DNA of 5,111 bases, taken from the NCBI GenBank assembly GCA_035628055.1, contig DASPKO010000101.1, forward strand, positions 1-5,111, given 5' to 3'. The notes under the pieces were generated by a model. It did no database searches and was not told where the DNA came from. It was given only the letters and a program-made list of their open reading frames with translations. Positions 1-5,111 of the stretch are shown piece by piece. The stretch is from DASPKO01 sp035628055. GTDB lineage: Bacteria; Planctomycetota; Phycisphaerae; Phycisphaerales; UBA1924. Position 1 is the first letter of the stretch, and each line of letters begins with the position of its first letter. Made by a program: the position numbers and the translations under genes.

Positions 1-2
1 CG

Positions 3-395
3 GCCCGGCTCCGTGAGCTCGAGCGCGGCCTGCCGAGCTGGGCCAGGCGCTCAGCACCGATCGCCGGGCTGGCGCAGCGCGTCACCTCCGCGCTCGCCGC
101 CACGGGCATCGATCCCGCCACGCTCGGGAGCCTGGCGCCCGAGGCCCGCGCCGCCGGCAGGGCCGGTTCGGCGGAGTTCGTCCGCCACCAGGCCACGCTG
201 AATCTGACCGGAGTTACGCTCCCCCAGGTCGGCCTCTTCCTCGCGGCGTGGCGCGAGCGGGAGCCGGACTGGACGGTGGTCTCGATCGACCTCAGGCCGC
301 TCCCGACGGCCGCTGCCCCCCCGGGCGGAGACCTGCCCCTGCAGGCCGTGCTCCGCCTCGAGTCCATCTCGCTCGAAGCCAGGAGCCCGCCATGA
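3..395 (+). CDS. C-terminal part of a PilO/GspM-like type IV pilus or type II secretion protein (5' end outside window)
   Basis: The frame is open from the window edge to TGA at 393-395 and gives 130 residues with strongly GC-rich third codon positions. The visible part starts with a short charged helix (RLRELERGL). A helical stretch around residues 20-55 follows, with GIDPATLGSLAPEARAAG. The rest looks like an alternating beta/alpha/beta fold: ATLNLTGVTLPQVGLFLAAW (about 64-83), DWTVVSIDL (89-97) and LPLQAVLRLESISLE (111-125). A hydrophobic strand, then a helix of the 'vxxFL' type, then 'WxVxxIxL' and a final strand is the pattern of the periplasmic ferredoxin-like domain of PilO and GspM, inner-membrane proteins that brace pilus or type II secretion platforms. 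The transmembrane segment expected in this family would lie upstream, outside the window. The stop overlaps the next gene's ATG. Coding status is secure; the family is inferred from fold pattern only, and another small periplasmic assembly protein is possible. Confidence 0.6.
   Translation, partial: ARLRELERGLPSWARRSAPIAGLAQRVTSALAATGIDPATLGSLAPEARAAGRAGSAEFVRHQATLNLTGVTLPQVGLFLAAWREREPDWTVVSIDLRPLPTAAAPPGGDLPLQAVLRLESISLEARSPP
381..385 (+). promoter_or_regulatory. Ribosome binding site of the TPR gene
   Basis: AGGAG lies 6 bases before ATG at 392, inside the end of the preceding gene. It fixes the start of the TPR gene at 392 rather than at an upstream ATG in the same frame at 248, which would extend the protein with sequence that overlaps the preceding gene out of frame. 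Confidence 0.75.
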
Positions 396-988
396 ACCGC
401 CCCGTCCCGGCCCTGTGCCTCCTCCTGCTCGGCGCCGTGCTGGCCCCAGCGGCATGCACGCATCGGGCACGCGAGACCTACGTCCCCGCCTCCGACTCCG
501 GGCGCAGCGCGGCGCGCGCCGAGCGGCTCACCCGGCAGGCCGCGGCGCTCGCCGACCCCCAGAGCCCTGCGGCCGAGCGGCTCCTGCTCGCGGCCCTGGA
601 CGCCGACCGCTTCCACGGGCCGGCGCACAACAACCTGGGGGTCATCTACCTCGCGCAGGGCAAGCTCTACGAGGCGGCCGGCGAGTTCGAATGGGCCCGC
701 AAGCTGATGCCCGGTCACCCCGACCCGCGCCTGAATCTTGGGCTCGTGCTCGAGCGCGCGGGGCGGGTGGATCAGGCGATCGACAGCTACCAGGCGGCGC
801 TCGAGGTCTACCCCGGGCACCTCCCCAGCGTGCAGGCCCTGGCTCGGGCCCAGGTCCGTCACGGGCTCCTCGACGAGCAGACCCCCGCGCTCCTGGACGA
901 GATCGCGCTCCGGTCCGACGCGAGCTGGCAGCGCTGGGCCCGCGCCCAGCGGGTGCGCACCTCGGAGCGCGTCGAGGAAGCTCGCTGA
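392..988 (+). CDS. TPR-repeat protein with a lipoprotein-like or secretory N-terminus, possibly pilus/secretion associated
   Basis: The product has 198 residues. The N-terminus (MNRP, then a hydrophobic run at 5-20 and APAAC ending at Cys22) looks like an exported, probably lipidated, protein. The lipobox is imperfect because -3 is Pro19, so plain signal peptidase I cleavage or a membrane anchor is also possible. Two good tetratricopeptide repeats follow: residues 76-109 (with NNLGVIYLAQGKLYEAAGEF) and 110-143 (with LNLGLVLERAGRVDQAIDSY). A degenerate third covers about 144-177, and the tail is Arg-rich. TPRs are protein-binding scaffolds and do not show the partner. The start at 392 is supported by AGGAG at 381-385 and by the ATGA overlap with the upstream gene, which implies translational coupling. 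If that gene is PilO/GspM-like, this protein is positioned like a PilF/PilW-type pilotin or an accessory TPR of the apparatus. That role is inferred from neighbourhood only. Confidence 0.85.
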   Translation: MNRPVPALCLLLLGAVLAPAACTHRARETYVPASDSGRSAARAERLTRQAAALADPQSPAAERLLLAALDADRFHGPAHNNLGVIYLAQGKLYEAAGEFEWARKLMPGHPDPRLNLGLVLERAGRVDQAIDSYQAALEVYPGHLPSVQALARAQVRHGLLDEQTPALLDEIALRSDASWQRWARAQRVRTSERVEEAR

Positions 989-991
989 AGC

Positions 992-1008
992 GGCCCCGCC
1001 GCCGGGCC
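992..1008. terminator. Weak GC hairpin between convergent genes
   Basis: GGCCC (992-996) can pair with GGGCC (1004-1008) around a 7-base loop in the 32-base gap between the convergent TPR gene and bamA. There is no T-run on either strand, so this is at most a weak or bidirectional terminator element. Short GC stems are expected by chance at this base composition. Confidence 0.2.
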
Positions 1009-1020
1009 CCGCAGTGGTGC

Positions 1021-3783
1021 TCAGTAGGGCACGTCCAGGGAGAAGCTGAACAGGCGGGTGTCGTCCCCCTCCATGCGCACCAGCGGCACGGCGAAGTCGA
1101 AGGCCAGAGGGACCGGGCTCAGTTGCGGGATGTACAGCCTCACGCCCACCCCGACGCTCACGCGATAGTCGTCGAACCCGGGGTCATTGATGACCGTGCC
1201 CGTGTCGAGGAAGAGCACGCCCGAGATGTACTTGTCGAGCAGGGGCTGCTCGATCTCGGGGCCGAGGAAGAAGGCGAACGTCCCGCCGACCGGGTCGCCC
1301 CCCAGCTCGCGCGTGTCGTTGCGGATTCCCTTGGGGGAAACCTCGCGGAAACGGAAGCCCCGGAAGGAGCGTCCGCCCAGGTAGAAGCGCTCGAAGACCG
1401 GCACGTCGGACTCGGACTGCGGGATGTAGCCCACGTTCGTGTGCAGGCTGAGGACCGTGGTGCGTCCCAGGAAGTCCTCGTAGACGGGGACGAAGAGGGT
1501 GTGGTTGGCGCTGAGGCGTGTGAAGGTAAAGTCGCCCCCCAGGGCGCCCACCTGCTCGGCGGCGAGCTCCAGCCGCGTGCCCCGCGTGGGGCGGAAGCGC
1601 GAGTCGGTGGTCGTCCGCGTGAGCGAGAGCCCCAGGCCGGTGAGCAGGTTCTTGTCCTCGACCTCGAAGACGTCCACGGGGGCGAACTCGTCGATGTCGT
1701 AGAGGTCGACGGTATAGAAGCGCGTGCTCACGGCCCCGTTCCAGCGCTCCCCGAAGCGGCGCCCGAGCGAGAGCTGCGTGCCCACGCGCTCCTCGTCGTA
1801 GCGCCGGAACTCCTGCGACCGGTAGAAGAGCGCGCCCGAGCCCGAGTACGCCGAGTCGAAGAGGTGGGGCTCGGTGAGGGAGACCGAGTAGGTCTGGCTC
1901 TCCAGGCCGGGCGCCAGGCTCAGGTCGAAGATCTGCCCGGCCCCGCGGAACGCCCGCCCGCGGATGAGCTCCTCGAACGAGTCCGGGGTATCGAGGATGT
2001 CGAAGTTGGTCTGGTGCAGGCCGATCTGCCCGATGAGACCCGCGTCCGACGAGGCGGCGACGCCGAAGGTGAGCGACCCGGTGTTCGTCTCGGTCACGTT
2101 CACGAGGACGTCGCGCTCGCCGGGGCGCGCGGGGTCCGGCTCCTGGACCGTGGTCTTGACCGACTCGGCCAGGTCCTCGTCCCCCGCCCCCTTGAACAGC
2201 CGCAGGGCGTTGAGCCGCCGGCGCGTCTCCTCCAGGGCCGGACCGTCGAGGGGCCGCTGGGGCCGCACCTGCACCTGGCGGCGGATCACCTTCTGCCGCG
2301 TCAGGTCGTCCCCGGCGATCTTGACCAGCCCGGTGTAGGAGCGCCGGCCCTCGTGCACCTGGAGCACCAGGTCGACGCGGGGCTCGTCCTCGTCGCGCAG
2401 CTCCGCCTTGTCGACCCGGGCGTCGATGTACCCCATCGTCCCGTACGCCCGGTTGATCGCCTCCAGCGACCGGTTCAGGTCGCGGATCGAGTAGGCGTCC
2501 CCGGGCTTGAGGACCATCAGCCCCGCGAGCTGGCGCGGCGTGAAGACCCGCGTCGCCTCGCGCGCCCGGGTCAGCCCGAGCGCCCGCTCGCGCTCGGCCC
2601 GCATCTCCTCGAGCCGCCGGGTGATCTCTTCGTCCGACACCGGCTCGTCCGCGCGGCCCTGCGCGGCGCGCTCGCGGGCCAGCTCGCGGGCCACCGCGGC
2701 CGTGTCCGGCTCGGGCGGAACCCGCGGGGCGTCGCGGTCGACGTACTCGACGCGCACGTCGCGCAGCGTGTACTGCGGCCCCTCGGCCACGAGGAAGGTG
2801 ACGATCGCCTCGCGGGAGTTGGGCGAGATCCGCACCTCCCGGTCGGCGCGCACGTCGAGGTAGCCCCGGTCGCGGTAGGCCGCGATGATCGCGGCCACGT
2901 CCGCGTCGAGCACGTCGTTGTCGAGCGGGCCCTTCTCGAAAAGCCACGCCTCCTTGGTCTTGAGCCCGGGGCGGAGCTGCGCCTCGGCCAGGGCCTCGTT
3001 CCCGGTGATGCGGATGTCCGCGACCTTGACCCGCTCGCGCTCCTTGATCCGGAAGAGCACAATCCCGCTCTCGGCCAGCTCGGCGCGGTCGATCTCGACC
3101 TCCGCGAGGTAATAGCCCTTGCGCCGGTACAGGTCTTGGATCTGACGGGCCGCGCGCCCCAGCGCGTACTCGTCCACGGGCGTCCCCGCCAGCACGGAGA
3201 TCACCGCCGCGATCTCGGCGTCGGGGATCTGGCGGTTGCCGACCGCCTGCACGTCGGTGATCACGGGCGTCTCGACGAACTGGTAGATCACCGTCACCGT
3301 GCCGTCGTCGAACGGCTCGACCCGCGCGTTGATCTCGGCGAAGCGCCCCAGGCGGTTCAGCCGCTGCACGTCCTTGCGAACCATCTCCGCCGACATGGGC
3401 TGTCCCGCGCGCGTGCGCACCTGGTTGCGCACGAGCTGCTCGTTGACGCCCTTGAGCCCCTCGAGCCTGACCTCGCGCACCGGGCGGCTCTCGAACACCG
3501 CCAGGGGGGACTCCGGCTCGGCGCCCGGCACCCCCTCGGGCGGCGCGACCGGGCCCGGGCGCGGCGGGGGCGGCACCGGCGGGGCGACCGCCTCGAGCGG
3601 CCCCGTCGGGTCCGTTCCCGGCTTGGGCGGCGGGACCGGGTCGGGCTTCTGCGGGTGCGGCTGCGGATCGCCCGGCTGCGCCAGCGCCGGCGCCACCGCG
3701 CCCGCCGCCGACGTGAGGCAGCCGGCGACAAGTCCGAGCATGGTCTGGCGGGATCGCCCCGGGCGCGGCACGGTGGTCGTCAC
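1021..3783 (-). CDS. bamA: BamA, outer-membrane beta-barrel assembly protein (Omp85 family)
   Basis: The 920-residue product is the core of the machinery that folds beta-barrels into the outer membrane. Domains: signal peptide 1-35 (Arg-containing n-region, hydrophobic core 15-34, cleavage after APALA); proline-rich linker about 37-92; five POTRA domains at roughly 102-170, 171-248, 250-336, 337-479 and 480-565; a C-terminal barrel about 566-920. Family marks are ETNTGSLTFGV at the barrel start, RGF at 808-810 in the loop-6 lid (GGRSFRGF), FLDTG at 858-862 near the end, and an alternating final strand (LFSFSLDVPY) ending in Tyr where Phe or Trp is commoner. Five POTRAs point to BamA rather than TamA (three). 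POTRA4 carries a charged insert at about 350-411. The start is GTG at 3783; an ATG at codon 15 would remove the positive n-region, and neither has a clear Shine-Dalgarno. No skp or lpx gene follows; the downstream neighbour is convergent. Confidence 0.95.
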   Translation of the reverse strand: MTTTVPRPGRSRQTMLGLVAGCLTSAAGAVAPALAQPGDPQPHPQKPDPVPPPKPGTDPTGPLEAVAPPVPPPPRPGPVAPPEGVPGAEPESPLAVFESRPVREVRLEGLKGVNEQLVRNQVRTRAGQPMSAEMVRKDVQRLNRLGRFAEINARVEPFDDGTVTVIYQFVETPVITDVQAVGNRQIPDAEIAAVISVLAGTPVDEYALGRAARQIQDLYRRKGYYLAEVEIDRAELAESGIVLFRIKERERVKVADIRITGNEALAEAQLRPGLKTKEAWLFEKGPLDNDVLDADVAAIIAAYRDRGYLDVRADREVRISPNSREAIVTFLVAEGPQYTLRDVRVEYVDRDAPRVPPEPDTAAVARELARERAAQGRADEPVSDEEITRRLEEMRAERERALGLTRAREATRVFTPRQLAGLMVLKPGDAYSIRDLNRSLEAINRAYGTMGYIDARVDKAELRDEDEPRVDLVLQVHEGRRSYTGLVKIAGDDLTRQKVIRRQVQVRPQRPLDGPALEETRRRLNALRLFKGAGDEDLAESVKTTVQEPDPARPGERDVLVNVTETNTGSLTFGVAASSDAGLIGQIGLHQTNFDILDTPDSFEELIRGRAFRGAGQIFDLSLAPGLESQTYSVSLTEPHLFDSAYSGSGALFYRSQEFRRYDEERVGTQLSLGRRFGERWNGAVSTRFYTVDLYDIDEFAPVDVFEVEDKNLLTGLGLSLTRTTTDSRFRPTRGTRLELAAEQVGALGGDFTFTRLSANHTLFVPVYEDFLGRTTVLSLHTNVGYIPQSESDVPVFERFYLGGRSFRGFRFREVSPKGIRNDTRELGGDPVGGTFAFFLGPEIEQPLLDKYISGVLFLDTGTVINDPGFDDYRVSVGVGVRLYIPQLSPVPLAFDFAVPLVRMEGDDTRLFSFSLDVPY

Positions 3784-3791
3784 AGGGCGGG

Positions 3792-3820
3792 ACGATACAG
3801 CACCCGCGCCCGGATCACAA
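3792..3820 (-). promoter_or_regulatory. Candidate sigma-70-type promoter of bamA
   Basis: On the minus strand TTGTGA (3820-3815) is separated by exactly 17 bases from TATCGT (3797-3792). Each matches the consensus hexamers TTGACA/TATAAT at four of six positions, in one of the few AT-richer patches of the window. Transcription would begin near 3784-3786, directly at or before the GTG start of bamA, leaving almost no leader. This fits the absence of a ribosome binding site there. It is prediction only. Confidence 0.4.
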
Positions 3821-3843
3821 ACACGCCGGCGACCGCGGCCTCG

Positions 3844-3872
3844 TTGCCGGGCGGCGCGGGGCCCGCTACGCT
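3844..3872 (+). promoter_or_regulatory. Candidate promoter for the small membrane protein and purEK genes
   Basis: TTGCCG (3844-3849), a 17-base spacer and TACGCT (3867-3872) form a plausible but weak -35/-10 pair (four and three matches to consensus). It is divergent from the bamA promoter and would give a leader of roughly 115 bases before the TTG start at 3997. A match this poor can arise by chance. Confidence 0.22.
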
Positions 3873-3984
3873 CCCGCCCCGCCGCGCTCGGGTCGCCCCG
3901 GCGCGCGGGCGCCGCAACCAGGACGCGGCCCGAGCGTGCGGGCGTGGGCGAGGAGCAGGGACGCGTCGGGTCGCCGTGGCGGCC

Positions 3985-3991
3985 GGAGGGG
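3985..3991 (+). promoter_or_regulatory. Ribosome binding site of the two-helix membrane protein
   Basis: GGAGGGG lies 5 bases before TTG at 3997, a near-ideal spacing. It favours the TTG over the in-frame GTG at 3976, which has no comparable purine run before it. The ATG at 3992 abuts the motif too closely and its frame ends after 22 codons. Confidence 0.5.
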
Positions 3992-3996
3992 ATGGC

Positions 3997-4368
3997 TTGG
4001 GTCGTTCATGGTGTCGGCTCGGTTTCGTCGGCGCCGCGGCGTGCGCCGGGGTGTCCGTAATCGTCTGCCTCGGGCTGGCCTGGGTGCTCGTGACTCCCGA
4101 GTCACTGGCCCACGTGGCCACGGGCGAGCTGGTCGCCCTGCTCGGCCTGCTGGTGGTGCCGGCGGCGATGCTGCTCTGCTGGGCCACCTGCCGACGCGCG
4201 GCTCCCTCCTCGCGCCGGGCCGAGAGCCCCGGCGCCGCGCCGGCCTCCCGGGAACCACCGCCCGCGCCGCCCGACCCGGCCCCCGCCCCCACGGTCCCGA
4301 GGCACGCCGCGCGAGCTCGTGCCGCGGCGCACCGCCACCGCGTGCACGCGGCACGCCTCCGGGTCTGA
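3997..4368 (+). CDS. Small two-helix membrane protein with Pro-rich, Arg/His-rich tail (function unknown)
   Basis: I do not recognise this 123-residue product. From the TTG at 3997 it has a short basic N-terminus (GRSWCR), a transmembrane segment at about 8-32, a loop of about 12 residues (TPESLAHVATGE), and a second transmembrane segment at 45-65 ending in CWATC. A basic flank (RRAAPSSRR) follows, then a proline-rich stretch (about 86-101) and an Arg/His-rich tail to 123. Positive charges flank both helices on the N- and C-terminal sides, so the positive-inside rule predicts a hairpin with both ends in the cytoplasm. GGAGGGG at 3985-3991 supports the start; GTG at 3976 is an alternative giving 130 residues. 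Third positions are GC-rich, as in the neighbours. The frame remains open far upstream, so openness alone is not evidence. The gene ends 33 bases before purE and is probably co-transcribed with it. A role in purine synthesis is not implied by anything in the protein. Confidence 0.55.
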   Translation: MGRSWCRLGFVGAAACAGVSVIVCLGLAWVLVTPESLAHVATGELVALLGLLVVPAAMLLCWATCRRAAPSSRRAESPGAAPASREPPPAPPDPAPAPTVPRHAARARAAAHRHRVHAARLRV

Positions 4369-4391
4369 TACAGTCCTCGCGGGGGCTCGGC

Positions 4392-4396
4392 GGGAG
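4392..4396 (+). promoter_or_regulatory. Ribosome binding site of purE
   Basis: GGGAG is located 5 bases before the ATG at 4402 and supports that start, which puts the conserved GSRSDW motif at residues 14-19 as is usual for the family. Confidence 0.7.
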
Positions 4397-4401
4397 CACT
4401 C

Positions 4402-4935
4402 ATGCACGCGGGCGGCGCGCCTCTTGTCGGTGTCGTGATGGGATCGCGCTCGGACTGGGCCACCATGTCCCGCGCCGCCGAGACCCTGGACGAGCTCGGC
4501 ATCCCCTGCGAGGCCCGGGTGGTCTCCGCCCACCGCACGCCCGATGTGCTCTTCGAATACGCCCAGTCGGCGCGCGCCCGGGGCCTGGAGGTCATCATCG
4601 CGGGGGCCGGCGGGGCCGCGCACTTGCCCGGCATGCTCGCCGCCAAGACCACGCTGCCGGTGCTGGGCGTGCCGGTCCAGTCGCGGGCGCTCCGCGGGCT
4701 GGACTCGCTCCTGTCGATCGTGCAGATGCCCGCGGGCGTGCCCGTCGCCACGCTGGCCATCGGGCCCGCGGGCGCCACCAATGCGGCCCTCCTGGCGGCG
4801 GCGATCGTTGCCGGCAAGCATCCCGAGCACCTGCCGGCGCTCGAGGGGTTCCGCCTGCGTCAGACCCGGCGCGTCCTCGAGGGGAGCGATCCCCGCGCCG
4901 CGCCATCGCCCGGCACCCGCGAGCGCGCCCCGTGA
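4402..4935 (+). CDS. purE: N5-carboxyaminoimidazole ribonucleotide mutase, class I PurE
   Basis: The 177-residue cytoplasmic enzyme moves the carboxyl group of N5-CAIR to carbon 4 to give CAIR, in de novo purine synthesis. Conserved blocks are clear: GSRSDW (14-19, phosphate and active-site loop), SAHRTPD (42-48, with the catalytic His44), AGAGGAAHLPG (67-77), GVPVQSRALRGLDSLLSIVQ (89-108), then PVATLAIGPAGATNAALLAA (114-133). The DSLLSIVQMPAGVPVAT block and the adjacent purK indicate the bacterial class I mutase rather than a class II AIR carboxylase. The fold normally ends near residue 160; the last 17 or so residues (GSDPRAAPSPGTRERAP) form a probably disordered tail. The ATG at 4402 has a good ribosome binding site. 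The stop overlaps the purK start in GTGA, so translation of the pair is probably coupled. Confidence 0.96.
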   Translation: MHAGGAPLVGVVMGSRSDWATMSRAAETLDELGIPCEARVVSAHRTPDVLFEYAQSARARGLEVIIAGAGGAAHLPGMLAAKTTLPVLGVPVQSRALRGLDSLLSIVQMPAGVPVATLAIGPAGATNAALLAAAIVAGKHPEHLPALEGFRLRQTRRVLEGSDPRAAPSPGTRERAP

Positions 4936-5111
4936 AGGTCGGCGTGCTGGGCGGGGGGCAGTTGGGCCGCATGCTCGCGCTCGCCGGCATCCCCCTGGGC
5001 CTGGACTTCCGCTTCCTGGACCCGGTCGCCGGGGCCCCCGCGGGTGCTCTGGGGGAACTCCAAAGCGCCGGGTACGACGATCCTGCCGCGCTCGCTCGCT
5101 TCGCCGATGGG
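4932..5111 (+). CDS. purK: N5-carboxyaminoimidazole ribonucleotide synthetase, N-terminal part (runs off window)
   Basis: The first 60 codons are visible and the frame is open to the last base. It starts with GTG at 4932, overlapping the purE stop (GTGA), with no clear Shine-Dalgarno of its own. The opening KVGVLGGGQLGRMLALAG is the PurK signature: a Rossmann-like first strand and glycine loop GGGQLGRM at 7-14 of the ATP-grasp pre-domain. The second strand, DFRFLDP, lies at about 35-41. PurK uses ATP and bicarbonate to carboxylate AIR to N5-CAIR, the substrate of PurE next door. The ATP-grasp catalytic domain is outside the window. Nothing is unusual in the visible part. Confidence 0.93.
   Translation, partial: MKVGVLGGGQLGRMLALAGIPLGLDFRFLDPVAGAPAGALGELQSAGYDDPAALARFADG

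Noticed and set aside
3888..3975. Ten-base direct repeat TCGGGTCGCC at 3888-3897 and 3966-3975
   Set aside because: The two copies are short, lie 78 bases apart and are built from common GC-rich words. They show no symmetry or third copy, so chance is the simplest explanation.
3866..4009. Leftward 47-codon frame beginning with ATG at 4009 (MNDPSHPLRPPRRPDASLLL...)
   Set aside because: There is no good ribosome binding site. The second half is a Gly/Arg/Pro run typical of noncoding GC-rich sequence, and it overlaps the start of the better supported rightward membrane protein. I cannot exclude a very small gene, but nothing positive supports it.
3992..4060. ATG at 3992 directly after the GGAGGGG motif, giving a 22-residue peptide
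   Set aside because: The start codon abuts the Shine-Dalgarno motif with no spacer, and the frame stops quickly. The motif is better spaced for the TTG at 3997.
415..4368. A single rightward open frame of 1317 codons spanning the TPR gene, all of bamA in antisense, and the intergenic region
   Set aside because: Long stop-free antisense frames are expected opposite GC-rich genes because stop codons are AT-rich. The translated product over bamA is low-complexity and unlike known proteins, while the minus strand encodes an unmistakable BamA. Only the last part (3997-4368) looks like a protein.
4347..4375. Possible purE-specific promoter with TACAGT just after the membrane-protein stop
   Set aside because: The -10-like hexamer has no recognisable -35 at an acceptable distance. 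The 33-base gap from the upstream gene fits co-transcription better.
4102..4830. Leftward frame of 242 codons opposite purE
   Set aside because: It is antisense to a clearly conserved purE, and its translation is Arg/Gly/Ala-rich low complexity without any recognisable motif.

Overview
The window is very GC-rich bacterial chromosomal DNA with tightly packed genes. It carries a complete BamA-type outer-membrane protein assembly gene, so the organism has an outer membrane. The start of the BamA barrel, with a stretch reading NFDILDTP followed by AFRGAGQ, resembles what I recall of BamA proteins from Planctomycetota and relatives. Together with the GC content this suggests a Phycisphaerae-like planctomycete. 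That is an inference from memory, not a search result.

Layout, left to right. (1) Positions 3-395 (+): the 3' end of a gene whose product looks like the periplasmic part of a PilO/GspM-type protein of type IV pilus or type II secretion machinery. (2) Positions 392-988 (+): a TPR protein with a lipoprotein-like or secretory N-terminus, joined to the previous gene by an ATGA overlap, so the two are probably one operon. (3) Positions 1021-3783 (-): bamA, convergent with the TPR gene across a 32-base gap. It has a proline-rich linker after the signal peptide and a charged helical insert in POTRA4. (4) Positions 3784-3996: a 213-base divergent intergenic region. It holds a plausible promoter for bamA, placed so that the message would be almost leaderless, and a weaker candidate promoter for the rightward genes. 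(5) Positions 3997-4368 (+): a small two-helix membrane protein with a Pro-rich and Arg/His-rich tail, not recognised. (6) Positions 4402-4935 (+): purE class I. (7) From 4932 to the window end (+): the start of purK, overlapping purE by GTGA.

How the genes work together. PurK makes N5-CAIR from AIR, bicarbonate and ATP, and PurE converts it to CAIR, so 6 and 7 are consecutive steps of de novo purine synthesis in one translationally coupled operon. The two-helix gene sits 33 bases upstream of purE and is probably co-transcribed. BamA inserts beta-barrel proteins into the outer membrane. If genes 1 and 2 serve a pilus or secretion apparatus, both left-hand units concern the cell envelope. I see no tRNA, rRNA, CRISPR array, insertion sequence or phage feature, and nothing that amounts to a clearly new system. 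The items most worth a second look are the small membrane protein, the two lineage-type additions in BamA, and the bamA promoter geometry.
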